DNA from: Anaeromyxobacter oryzae
GTDB lineage: Bacteria; Myxococcota; Myxococcia; Myxococcales; Anaeromyxobacteraceae
DNA: 64,000 bases
Assembly (NCBI RefSeq): GCF_023169945.1
Contig: NZ_AP025591.1
Coordinates: 1,386,501 to 1,450,500 of the forward strand
Direction of reading: 5' to 3'
In this document: piece after piece, positions 26,655 to 35,900 of the stretch
Position numbering within the stretch: the first letter of the stretch is position 1
Layout of the letters: the number at the start of each line of letters is the position of its first letter
Made by a program: the position numbers and the translations under genes
Notes under the pieces: model-generated
What the model was told of the DNA's origin: nothing
Databases searched by the model: none
What the model saw: the letters and a program-made list of their open reading frames with translations, nothing else

Positions 26655-28961
26655 TCAGCGCGAGGCCGGACCGTCGCCCGGGCCGCGGGGCCGCTCCCGG
26701 CGGAGGATCCAGAGGGCTGCGGGCAGCGCGGTGAAGTCCGCGACCATCGCGAGCAGGAAGGCGCTCGCCGTGATGACCCCGAACTGCCGGATGGGGGGGA
26801 AGCGCGAGAGCGCGAGCCCGAGGAAGCCGGCGGCGTTGATGAGCGTCGCGAACACGATCGCCCGCCCCGACACCCGGAGCGTGTGGCGGAGCGCGCCGTC
26901 GAGGCCCGCCGGCCCCTCCCCCTCGTGCAGGTGGTGGAAGAAGTGGATCTGATCGTTCTCGGTGGTACCGAGGACCGTCGTCGCGATGAGGATCGTCGCG
27001 ACGTTCAGGGTCCCGCCGAACAGCCGCATCCCGAGGAAGGTGACGAGGATGGCGAACACGGAGGGGATCATCGCGAGCAGCCGGGCCGAGGCGCTCCGGA
27101 ACACGAACAGGAAGGCGACCACGATGAGCGCCGCGGTGAGGGCGAAGCTCTGGGTGAGCGTCGGGACCAGGCTCGCGCCCACCTTCGCCTGGAGGAGCGC
27201 CTCGCCGACCACCTGCATCGAGGCGCCCCGGAACGCCGGATCGCCGGCGACGGTGCGCGCCCAGGCAGCGCGGATCCGGTCCGCGAGGGCGCGGTACCCC
27301 GCCTCGTCCACCGAGTCGAAGGTGACCGTGAGCTGCGCGTTGGACAGCGTCCCCACGTCGACGAAACCGCGCAGCTCGGGCTCCGTGAGCAGCAGCTGCT
27401 CGACGTCGGACGCCGCGCGGGCGAAGGCGGCCGGATCGTCCGGGAGCGCCGGCTCCTGGCCGGCGAGGTACCGGCGCATCCGGAGGAAGGTCGTCGGGCC
27501 GACGACGACGTTCACCCGCGGGAGCGCCTCGATGGCCTTCGTGAATCGCTCGAGCCCGCGGAGCACCTCGGGATCGGTCACCGCGCCGGGCGCCGTCCGG
27601 ATCCAGACGCGCGCGACGTCGAGGCCCGAGACGTTGTTCTGGAAGAAGACCAGGTCCTTGTGGATGGCGAGGTCGGGATCGACGTAGTCGAGCTCGTCGA
27701 GTCCCACGCGCATCGGTGCGAGCCGGCCGGGCACTCCCAGGAGCGCGACGAGCCCTCCCGCCGCGAGCGCGAGCGCGACCACGAGGAGTGGCCGGCGCCA
27801 GCGCCAGGTGAACCCGGGGACCGCCGCCGCGAGCGCGTCGTACGCCCGCGCGCGCACCGCCACCGTGCGGCCGGTCGGCGTCCGGAGCGCCCGCTGGAGG
27901 CCCGGGAAGACGGTGAACGCCACCACCCACGACAGCGCGAGCCCGACCGCCGTCCAGATGCCCATCTCCCGCACCGGACGGATCGGCGACACCGCCAGCG
28001 CCGCGAACCCGAGCACCGCCGCCACGGTCGAGGCCGTGACCGGGAGGAACTTGTTCGCGAGGGCGTCGAGCTGGTGCTGGTCGACGTCCACGCCCGGCGG
28101 CTGGTCGACGAAGCGCGAGTGGATGTACACGAGCGACGCGAGCGCCGTCACCATCACCGTGAGCGGCACGAGCGCCGACACCACGGTGAACGCGAACCCG
28201 AGCAGCTTGCCGGCCCCGACCGCGAGGGCGACCGCCGCGCCGAGCGCGAGCAGGAGCGCGAGGAGCGAGCGCCACGAGCGGTACAGGAAGAGCGCGATCC
28301 CGACCACGAGGAGCCCGAAGATCGGGAAATAACGGACGGACGCCTCGCCCGTCTGCCGCTCGATCCAGGACTGGACGTAGGGGCCGCCGACCTTGCGGAT
28401 CGCGCGTGCCGCCCCCGTCCGTGCCCGCGCCACCGCGGCGTCGATGCGGTCGAGGGCGGCGTCGCGCTCGGCGGGGCCGGCCGCGTCGAACGCGACCGCG
28501 ATCGCCAGGAACCGACCCCCGACCAGCCCCTGCCGCCGGAACAGGTCGGCCCCCGTCGCGAACCGGCGGAACGCGGCCGCGCCGGAGGCGTCCGGCGTGA
28601 ACGCCGCGTGCGCGCGTCGGTAGACGTCGAGGGCGGAGACCGGCGTCACGCCCGGCACGGCCCGGAGCGCCTCCTCCACCCGCCCGACCTCGGCGAGGAC
28701 CGCCGGCGCGTACGGGTCGTCCGCCTCGAGGAGCAGCAGCACGACCTGCCCCTCCGGGAACACCTGGTGGAACGCGCGCGTCGCGACGTAGTCGGGATCC
28801 GACGGCACGAGCAGCCGCTCGATGGCGGCGTCCGACGGGATGCGCGTGGCGAGAACGGCGGCGGCGCAGCTCGCGACCGCGGCGGCGGCCAGGATCGGGC
28901 CGCGCAGCGAGATGATCCGCCGGAAGACGGCGACCACGCGGGAGGGTCGAGGCATCGTCAC
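26655..28961 (-). CDS. RND-superfamily (MMPL-type) exporter
   Basis: 768 residues, with the two-fold repeat of RND exporters: each half has one membrane helix, a large periplasmic domain, then a cluster of helices (for example IFGLLVVGIALFLYRSW, and LIVVAFLFVFRSASARLLAMIPS in the second half). It starts at GTG 28961; an ATG two codons later is equally possible. Such COG1033 proteins export lipids or hydrophobic molecules without a dedicated outer-membrane partner. It is shorter than hopanoid transporter HpnN and 4 kb from the operon, so HpnN identity is not claimed. Confidence 0.8.
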   Translation of the reverse strand: MTMPRPSRVVAVFRRIISLRGPILAAAAVASCAAAVLATRIPSDAAIERLLVPSDPDYVATRAFHQVFPEGQVVLLLLEADDPYAPAVLAEVGRVEEALRAVPGVTPVSALDVYRRAHAAFTPDASGAAAFRRFATGADLFRRQGLVGGRFLAIAVAFDAAGPAERDAALDRIDAAVARARTGAARAIRKVGGPYVQSWIERQTGEASVRYFPIFGLLVVGIALFLYRSWRSLLALLLALGAAVALAVGAGKLLGFAFTVVSALVPLTVMVTALASLVYIHSRFVDQPPGVDVDQHQLDALANKFLPVTASTVAAVLGFAALAVSPIRPVREMGIWTAVGLALSWVVAFTVFPGLQRALRTPTGRTVAVRARAYDALAAAVPGFTWRWRRPLLVVALALAAGGLVALLGVPGRLAPMRVGLDELDYVDPDLAIHKDLVFFQNNVSGLDVARVWIRTAPGAVTDPEVLRGLERFTKAIEALPRVNVVVGPTTFLRMRRYLAGQEPALPDDPAAFARAASDVEQLLLTEPELRGFVDVGTLSNAQLTVTFDSVDEAGYRALADRIRAAWARTVAGDPAFRGASMQVVGEALLQAKVGASLVPTLTQSFALTAALIVVAFLFVFRSASARLLAMIPSVFAILVTFLGMRLFGGTLNVATILIATTVLGTTENDQIHFFHHLHEGEGPAGLDGALRHTLRVSGRAIVFATLINAAGFLGLALSRFPPIRQFGVITASAFLLAMVADFTALPAALWILRRERPRGPGDGPASR

Positions 28962-29038
28962 GGAAGGTTACCAGCGGTCGAGCGCCGCGACCCGATCTTC
29001 GCGGTTGCCGGCCCCGCGCGAGGGGTTAAGCTCGCCCG

Positions 29039-29878
29039 ATGCGCTCTGCGGTCGCAGTTGCACTCCTGCTCGCCGCGGGTCCGGTGCGCGCGCCGCAGCC
29101 CCGCGTCACCCTGGTCGCGTGCGCGCCCGGCTACCCCGGGACGCCCGCCGAGGCGCAGCCCAACATGGACGCGCTCGCCGCCGCCGCGGCGCGAGCGGCC
29201 GGCTGGCCCGCGGAGGCCCTCGCGGCCGTGTACGAGCCGACCGAGCGCGACGGGGTCGCGCGGCTCGCCGAGAAGGACGCCGCGGTCGCGCTCGTGCCGC
29301 TGCCGTTCCTCGTGAAGCACGGGGCCGCGCTGCGGCTCGAGCCGCGGCTCGCGGTCGTGACCCAGGGCGCGCGGGAGCCCGTCGAGGTCTGGTCGCTCGT
29401 GGCGAAGCGCGGTCGCGTCGCGACGCCGCCGGCGCTGGCGGGGTTCACGGTGACCTCGACCGCGGGATACGCGCCCGCGTTCGTCCGGGCGGCGCTCGCC
29501 GGCTGGGGCCGCCTGCCCGACGACGTGCGCATCGTCGAGTCCTCGCAGGTCCTGTCCGCGCTCCGCAAGGCCGCGAGCGGCGAGCCGATCGCCGTGCTGC
29601 TCGACGGGACGCAGGCCGCGGCGCTCCCATCGCTGCCGTTCGCGAACGACCTGGAGGTGATCGCGCGCTCGGCGCCGCTCCCCTCCGGAGTCGTCGTGAC
29701 GGTGGGCGACCGGCTCCCGGCCGCGCGCTGGCGCGCCCTCGAGAAGGCGTTCCTCGCCCTGCCCGGCGTGCCCGAGGGGGCGGCCGCGCTCCAGGGGCTC
29801 CGGATGGAGCGGCTCGCGCCGCTCGACGCAGCGGCTCGCGAGGCGATCCGCAGCCTCGGGTCGGGAGCGGCCCGGTGA
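29039..29878 (+). CDS. PhnD-like periplasmic binding protein
   Basis: 279 residues with a short signal peptide (VAVALLLAAGPVRA). The body has the two-lobe pattern of phosphate/phosphonate-type substrate-binding proteins: RVTLVACAPGYPG, AVALVPLPFLVKHGAALRLEP, ALAGFTVTSTAGYAPAFVRAAL and a C-terminal EKAFLALPGVPEGAAAL. No ABC permease or ATPase is nearby; instead it overlaps the TatT-like gene. May sense a small ligand rather than feed a transporter. Confidence 0.65.
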   Translation: MRSAVAVALLLAAGPVRAPQPRVTLVACAPGYPGTPAEAQPNMDALAAAAARAAGWPAEALAAVYEPTERDGVARLAEKDAAVALVPLPFLVKHGAALRLEPRLAVVTQGAREPVEVWSLVAKRGRVATPPALAGFTVTSTAGYAPAFVRAALAGWGRLPDDVRIVESSQVLSALRKAASGEPIAVLLDGTQAAALPSLPFANDLEVIARSAPLPSGVVVTVGDRLPAARWRALEKAFLALPGVPEGAAALQGLRMERLAPLDAAAREAIRSLGSGAAR

Positions 29879-30711
29879 GGCGGATGCTGCTGGTCCTCGC
29901 GATCGCCGTCTCCTGCGCGCCGGCGCTCCGCGCGCCGCCCAAGGCGGCGCCCGCGCCCGCCGGCGCCGAGCCGGCGCCGTCCGCGCCGCGGGGCGGCGAG
30001 GCGGCCCCGAGCGCGGCGGCGCTCCTCGAGGAGGCGCGGACGAGGTTCGCGCGCCGCCCCGACGTGGAGCAGGTCCGGAAGGCGGAGGCGCTGTTCCTCG
30101 CGGCCGCGGCGGCGGACCCGTCCGGCGTCGACGGCCTCGCCGGCGCCGTCGAGACGAGGATCTGGCGGATCGACCACGAGCGCGGCGCGGACCGGGGCGC
30201 GCTCGCGGCCTCGGCGCTCGACGCGGGCCAGGCCTGCGTCGCGCGCGCGCCGGCGAGCGCGCGGTGCGACTACGCGCTCGCGCTCGCGCTCGGGATGCAG
30301 GCGCGCGAACGGCGCGGGACCGCGCTCGACGGGCTCAAGAAGATGGTCGAGCACCTCCGGCGCGCCGCGGCGGCCGAGCCGACGCTCGACGACGCCGGAC
30401 CGGCACGCGTCCTCGCCATCGTCCTCGTCCGCGCGCCGGCGTGGCCGCTCGGCCCCGGCGATCCGGAGGCCGGGCTGGAGGCCGCGCGGCGCGCCGTGGC
30501 GCTCGCACCGGCGTACCCGCCGAACACGCTCGCGCTCGCGGAGGCGCTCGTCGCGACGGGTTCGCCGGCGGAGGGGCGCGCCGCCGCGGAGCGCGGGGTC
30601 GCGCTCGCGCGTGCCCGCACCGGTGATCCGGACGCGCCGGAGTGGATCCGGGACGGAGAGGCGCTGGCCGCGCGGGCGGCGCAGGCGGAGGTGGCGCCGC
30701 CGCCGCCGTGA
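29875..30711 (+). CDS. TatT-like (TRAP T-component) TPR lipoprotein
   Basis: 278 residues from a GTG overlapping the previous stop (an ATG at 29884 is alternative). Lipobox-like LAIAVSC, a Pro/Ala linker, then helical TPR-like repeats including AALLEEARTRFARRP, ALAASALDAGQACVARAPASARCDYALALALGMQARERRG and PAYPPNTLALAEALVATG. This resembles TatT, the trimeric TPR lipoprotein found with some TRAP transporters; no TRAP membrane subunits are in this window. Confidence 0.65.
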   Translation: MRRMLLVLAIAVSCAPALRAPPKAAPAPAGAEPAPSAPRGGEAAPSAAALLEEARTRFARRPDVEQVRKAEALFLAAAAADPSGVDGLAGAVETRIWRIDHERGADRGALAASALDAGQACVARAPASARCDYALALALGMQARERRGTALDGLKKMVEHLRRAAAAEPTLDDAGPARVLAIVLVRAPAWPLGPGDPEAGLEAARRAVALAPAYPPNTLALAEALVATGSPAEGRAAAERGVALARARTGDPDAPEWIRDGEALAARAAQAEVAPPPP

Positions 30712-30745
30712 GCAGCGGAGCAGCGCCCCGACCGAGAGCCGTGCC

Positions 30746-30765
30746 TGGCGCCCGGGTAGGCGCCA
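30746..30765. terminator. Hairpin between convergent genes
   Basis: Seven-base arms TGGCGCC and GGCGCCA around a six-base loop, in the 73-base gap between the convergent TatT-like and methyltransferase genes. Position favours a bidirectional terminator; no U-tract. Confidence 0.45.
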
Positions 30766-30784
30766 CCGGCGCAGGAGGCGCCCG

Positions 30785-31543
30785 TCAGACGAGGCCCCTG
30801 ATCGCGAGCGCGCGCGCCCGGAGCGAGAACGTACCCGCCGGCCGGCCGAGGAGCTCGAAGCAAGCGTCGCGGATCGCTGCCCGACGGCGCTCCGGCTGTG
30901 CCGCGAGGTACCCCGCGGCCGGGCCGATCCCGAACGCGAACGGCGACCAGTAGTCGTCGAAGTCCGCGTACGAGGCGTCGACCTCGATCACCTCCGTCGC
31001 GAGGTCGCGCAGTCCGGCGCGAGCCCAGCGCTCCGCGAGCTCCGGCAGCCGGCGGAGCGGCAGCCGCGCATCGTCGGGCGCGGACGGGTCGAGCCGGAGC
31101 GCGGCCTCCCAGAACGTCCGGACCAGCGCGAACCCGCTCGCCTCGAACGTGCACGCCGCGACGACGCCGCCGGGCCGGACGACACGGGCCATCTCGGCGA
31201 CCACGCGGCCCGCGTCCGGCACGAGCGACAGCACGAGCTGCGAGAGGGCGGCGCCGAAGACCGCGTCGGCGAACGGGAGGGCCTCCGCAGACGCGCGGCG
31301 GACGTCGGCTCCCGGGACTCGCGCGCGGCAGGCCGCCACGAACGGCTCGGAGAGATCGACGGCTGCGACGCTCGACGCGCCGAGGCGTGCGGCGAGGACG
31401 GCGGTGAGGCTCCCCGGCCCGCAGCCGACGTCGAGGACCGGGCCGGCGGAGACGCCCGCGAACGCGAGAAAGCGCGGCGCGAGCGCCCGCGAGTACCGGC
31501 CGATGTACCGGTCGTAGGACTCCGCTGCGACGTCGAACGTCAT
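30785..31543 (-). CDS. SAM-dependent methyltransferase
   Basis: 252 residues from the ATG at 31543. Class I fold: motif I VLDVGCGPGSLTAVLAARLG, acidic AAVDLSEPF, post-motif ADVRRASAEALPFADAVF and motif III-like RVVRPGGVVAACTF. UbiE/type 11 group, substrate unknown. A longer frame upstream lacks homology. Convergent with the TatT-like gene. Confidence 0.82.
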   Translation of the reverse strand: MTFDVAAESYDRYIGRYSRALAPRFLAFAGVSAGPVLDVGCGPGSLTAVLAARLGASSVAAVDLSEPFVAACRARVPGADVRRASAEALPFADAVFGAALSQLVLSLVPDAGRVVAEMARVVRPGGVVAACTFEASGFALVRTFWEAALRLDPSAPDDARLPLRRLPELAERWARAGLRDLATEVIEVDASYADFDDYWSPFAFGIGPAAGYLAAQPERRRAAIRDACFELLGRPAGTFSLRARALAIRGLV

Positions 31544-31662
31544 GAGCCCGTATTCGCGGGCGAGGGCTGCGGCGTCAAGGTCCCCACGCGGCACGCGTCG
31601 TCGAGCCGGCGCGGACGGTGGGGCGGCCAGCGTCGCCCGGCACGGACGACCTCCCTTCGGAG

Positions 31663-31854
31663 TCACCCGCCCGGAGCGACGCCGACCTCGAGCGCGCTCG
31701 TCCAGGTGACGCCCGTCCGCCTGCCGGCGGCGGCGACCTCGTCCGCGAGCAGCGCCGTTCCGGCGAGCACGAGCAGCGCCGCCAGGACGGCGCTGGCGAC
31801 GGTCCGCGCCGTGGATGCCGGCGCTGGGCTCCGGAGCGTGGGGTTCGGGGTCAT
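31663..31854 (-). CDS. Mini membrane protein, paralog 1
   Basis: 63 residues with one membrane helix (VASAVLAALLVLAGTALLADEV) and a short extracytoplasmic tail with TGVTWTSALE. Sequence, start (MTPxxxLRxP) and leader (CCCGGGAGGAGACC upstream of the ATG) match the gene at 32098-32307, so the two are a tandem duplication. Function unknown. Confidence 0.6.
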   Translation of the reverse strand: MTPNPTLRSPAPASTARTVASAVLAALLVLAGTALLADEVAAAGRRTGVTWTSALEVGVAPGG

Positions 31855-31976
31855 CGGTCTCCTCCCGGGCGCTCGCGTCGGTGGCGCCCGGTGGGTGGAC
31901 TGCGCCCGGAGGCGGATCTGACGAGCGGCGTACGGTGATCGCGTCCGCTGCGATCCGCGCTGCGCGAACGCGGCGA

Positions 31977-32012
31977 CGTCGGCGCCGGGGGGGGGGGGAT
32001 CCGGCGCCGACG
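31977..32012. repeat. Hairpin with a run of twelve G between paralogs
   Basis: Perfect 12-base arms CGTCGGCGCCGG (31977-31988) and CCGGCGCCGACG (32001-32012) enclose a loop of ten G plus AT; the uninterrupted G run covers 31987-31998. It lies in the leader region between the two mini membrane protein genes. Could be a terminator for paralog 2, or a structured element. No gene overlaps it. Confidence 0.5.
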
Positions 32013-32097
32013 CGTCGTGCCCGTGAGACGGGACCCGCGCGGCACGCGCCGTCGAGCGGGGCCCGCGCCGTCGAGCGGTGGCGATGGCTCGCCTGCT

Positions 32098-32307
32098 TCA
32101 GCTACCCGAGGTCGCGGTCTCGGGCGCGCCCGTCCAGTCGACCTTCATGCGGCTGCCGAGCGCCATCGCCGCGTCGGTGAGCAGCGCGGCGCCGACGAGC
32201 ACCGCGAGCGTCGCGGTGACCACGCGCAGGATCCGCGACCGGGAGCGCGTGCGCGAGGCCTCCGCCTCACGGCTGCCCGGGGTGCGCAGGGAAGTGGTCG
32301 GGGTCAT
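32098..32307 (-). CDS. Mini membrane protein, paralog 2
   Basis: 69 residues, one membrane helix (LRVVTATLAVLVGAALLTDA) followed by a tail with MKVDWTGAPE, parallel to TGVTWTSALE of paralog 1. The first residues MTPTTSLRTP also match. The ribosome binding site CCCGGGAGGAGACCC is shared with paralog 1, as is GTCAGATCC about 60 bases upstream. Basic stretch before the helix suggests N-in topology. Confidence 0.6.
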   Translation of the reverse strand: MTPTTSLRTPGSREAEASRTRSRSRILRVVTATLAVLVGAALLTDAAMALGSRMKVDWTGAPETATSGS

Positions 32308-32573
32308 GATGGGTCTCCTCCCGGGCGGTTCGTGGCGCCCGCCACTCATGGACCGCGCAGCGGCGCGGATCTGACACGAGCCCCCGACCGGCGCCTGACG
32401 GCCCGGCTCGCACCGTGCTCGGGCGTGCGACCCGACGACCGCAGGGTGCATGCCTCGGCCTGCAACCACCTTGGGGTGGCGCATGCACGTGCACGCCGGG
32501 AGCGCGGCGCCCGTGGATCCGCCAGGGACCTCGCGGAAGGATCGCCGCGTCCTTCGAACGGTCCGCGCGGGGA

Positions 32574-32828
32574 TCAGGCGGCAGGGCTGCCGACGTCCTC
32601 CGCCGCGTTCGCCCGGTCCTGGCCGGTCGCGGGCACGCCCGCCCTCCGGAGCACGATCTCGAGCGGGCAGAACCGCGTGAACCCGCTCTGGAGCAGGTTC
32701 GCGCCGACGAAGACCGTGACCCAGAGGAAACGGGGGCTGACGAACAGCGGGCTCGCGTCGACCCCGAGGGCGAGCGAGGTGAGGACGAAGGCTCCGGCGA
32801 AGATCCGGACGATGCGTTCGGTGGTCAT
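32574..32828 (-). CDS. DUF2892 (YgaP-like) membrane protein
   Basis: 84 residues; ATG at 32828. Start MTTERIVRIFAGAFVLTSLAL, then LFVSPRFLWVTVFVGANLLQSGFTRFCPLEIVLRRAGV: the two-helix DUF2892 domain with its FCPLE motif, also found as the membrane half of the rhodanese YgaP. Located just downstream of the RND efflux operon on the same strand. Here the rhodanese domain is a separate gene 7 kb away. Longer upstream frame is Arg-rich and unlikely. Confidence 0.8.
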   Translation of the reverse strand: MTTERIVRIFAGAFVLTSLALGVDASPLFVSPRFLWVTVFVGANLLQSGFTRFCPLEIVLRRAGVPATGQDRANAAEDVGSPAA

Positions 32829-32948
32829 GGCTCCTCGAGGTTTGCGCCGCCAGCGCGTACTGCGCGGTCGTGCGCTCGATGAGAGCCGCCCGGGCGGCGA
32901 AGGGTTCGTGCTGCGCACCCTTCGCCCGGGCGATCGGACCACCTTGCC

Positions 32949-35900
32949 CTACCCCGCGTTGGTGTGAAGCGTCGCGACCGCGCGCAGCGCGCTCGCCTCC
33001 GCCTCCGCCTCCGCGCGCGCGAGGGCGCCTTCCCGCTGCAGCTCGGCGGCCCGGCCGCGCCGCGCCAGCATGAAGTAGAGCACCGGCACCGCGTACCGCG
33101 ACAGCAGGGTCGCGGCGACCGCGCCCGCCATGAGCGCGACCGCGAGCCCCTGGAAGATGGGGTCCGCGAGCATGACGGCGCTCCCGACGATGACCGCGAG
33201 CGCGGTGAGAGCCATCGGACGGAAGCGCACGAGCACCGCCTCCTCGACCGCCGCGGCGAGCGGCATGCCCTCGCGGAGCTTCAGCTCGGCGAAGTCCACG
33301 AGGATGATGCTGTTCCGCACCACGATCCCGGCGCCCGCGATGAACCCGATCATGCTGGTCGCGGTGAAGAACGTCCCGAGCAGCCCGTGGGCCGGGAGGA
33401 TGCCGACCAGGGACAGCGGGATGGGCGCGAGGATCACGACCGGCAGGGTGAAGCTCTGGAACCACCCGACCATCAGGACGTAGATGAGGAGCATCACCGC
33501 CGCGAAGGCGAGGCCGAGGTCGCGGAAGACCTCGAGCGTGATGTGCCACTCACCGTCCCACTTGATCGCCGGCCGCTCCGTGTCGGACGGGTGCTGGAGG
33601 CCGAAGCGCGGGATGACCTCGCCCGAGTCGGAGCGGATCCCCGCCATTCTCTTCTCGAGGGCGAGGAGCGCGTACAGCGGGCTCTCGATGGCGCCGGCCA
33701 GGTCCCCGGTGACGTAGGCGACCGGCATCAGGTTCTTGTGCTGGATCTCGGGCGCCTCGCGCGCCGCCTCGACGTGGACGAGCTCCGAGAGCGGCACCGG
33801 GCCACGGGCGCCCGGCACGGTGAGCGCGAGGAGGGTCTCGATCCGGCTCCGCGCCGCGGTCGAGAGCTGGAGCACGACAGGCACCTGCGCCGCGCCGCGA
33901 GCGCCGTGGAACGTGCCCACCGTGTCGCCGTAGCCGGCCGCCCCGAGCGTCTGCACGACGTGCGCGGGCTGGACCCCGTGGAGCGCCGCCTTCTCCCGAT
34001 CCACGGCGAGCAGGAGCTGCGGCGTCGTGGGGTTCAGGGTCGAGTCGACGTCCACCACGCCGTCGACGGCGCGGAAGGCGTCCCTCACCTGGCCGGCGAT
34101 CCGGTCGCGCTCCGCCGCGCTCGGGCCGTAGATCTCCGCGACGAGCGTCGCGAGGACGGGCGGGCCCGGCGGGATCTCGACGACCTTCACCCGCGCCTGG
34201 TCCGGCGCGGCGAGCCGCTCGATCTCGGGCCGGACGCGAACGGCGAGCTGGTGGCTCGACGCCTTCCGGTCGCCCTTCGCGACGAGGTTGACCTGGAGGT
34301 CCACCTGCTCGGGCGCGTCGCGCATGAAGCTGTGCCGGACCATGCCGACGAACGTGAACGGCGCTGCGACGCGCGAGTGGACCTGGACGCTCTCGACCTC
34401 GGGCTCCTGCAGCAGCCTCCGGGCGACCTTCTGCCCGAGGGCGAGCGCGCCCTCCCGCGCCGTGCCGGCGGGGAGATCGAGCTGCACCTGGAACTCCCGC
34501 TTGTTGTCGAAGGGGAGCATCTTCACCTTCACCACGCCGAGCCCGAGCAGCGCGACCGCCGCGAGGAGCAGGACGCCCACGGCGGCGAGGAAGCCGAGCC
34601 GCACCTTCGCCGAGCCGAGCAGCCACCGGATCACGCGCCGGTCCGCCCGGGCGAGGCGCCCATCGGGCGCGGTCTCGGGGTGCGCGGAGGGGAGGTCCTG
34701 GAGCGGCTCCGGCCCGTCGCGCTCCGGGTCGCCGGGGTGCAGGCCGGTGGCGTCGGTCTCCGGGAGGTGCGCCTCGTGCTTGAAGATCCGGATCGCGGCC
34801 CACGGGCTCACCACGAACGCGATCACGAGCGAGAAGACCATCGCGACGCTGGCGCCCACGGGGATCGGGCGCATGTACGGCCCCATGAGCCCCCGGACGA
34901 GCGCCATCGGCAGGATCGCGGCGATCACCGCCACGGTCGCGAGGATCGTCGGGTTCCCGACCTCGTCCACCGCGTCGAGCACGATCCGCGAGAAGCTCCG
35001 CCGCGGACCGGGGAGGTACATGTGCCGGTGGATGTTCTCGACCACGACGATCGCGTCGTCCACCAGGATGCCGATGGAGAAGATCAGCGCGAACAGCGTG
35101 ACCCGGTTCAGCGTGTAGCCGTTCAGGTACGTGAGAACCAGGGTGAGCGCGAGCGTCACCGGCACCGCCACCGCCACGACCAGGGCCGAGCGCCAGCCCA
35201 TCGCGAGCAGGATGAGGGCGACGACCGAGAGCGTCGCGATGAGCAGGTGCTCGATGAGCTCGTTCGACTTCTCCGCGGCCGTCTCGCCGTAGTTCCGGGT
35301 CACGGTCGCGTCGACCGACGCGGGGATGAGCCGCCCGCGGAGCGTCCCGAGCTTCGCGATCACGGCGTCCGCAAGCTCGGTCGCGTTGGTCCCGGGCCGC
35401 TTCGCGACGACGATGCTCGCGGCCTGCTCGAAGGCGGGGCGCTCCTTCGAGGCGGTGAGCACCACGGGCGGCTCCGCCTCCGGCCCGTCGACGACGCGCG
35501 CGACGTCCTCGACGTAGATCGGCCGCCCGCCGCGGACCGCCACCACGACGCGGCCGAGCTCGGCGGCGGAGAGCGCGAAGCCGCGCGCCTCGACCGCGAC
35601 GCGGCGGCCGTCCGCCACCAGGTCGCCCGCCGGGAGCTGCGCCTGCGCCGATCGCACCGCGCCGTCGAGCTCCGGCACCGACACCGCCAGCGTCCGGAGC
35701 CGGTCGGGATCCGGCTCCACCCGGATCACCCGCCGCGCGCCGCCGACGACGCCGACCTGCGCGGTGCGCGGGACGTCCGAGAGCTGGCGCGCCACCTCCT
35801 CGGCGAGCGTCCGGAGCGCGCCCGCGGGGAGCGGCTCCGCCGCGTGCAGCGTGACGGTGAGGAAGGGGACGTCGTCGATCGTGAGCGCGCGCACGGTCGG

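Noticed and set aside
26655-28961. RND exporter as hopanoid transporter HpnN
   Set aside because: It is shorter than typical HpnN, lies 4 kb from the operon on the other strand, and looks like the general COG1033 type.
31987-31998. Poly-G run as proven phase-variation switch
   Set aside because: It is outside coding sequence and one window cannot show length variation; kept only as a hypothesis.
32461-32500. TGCACGTGCA palindrome and CCACC/GGTGG arms as an operator
   Set aside because: Short palindromes are expected by chance in this composition and no promoter or gene start is close.
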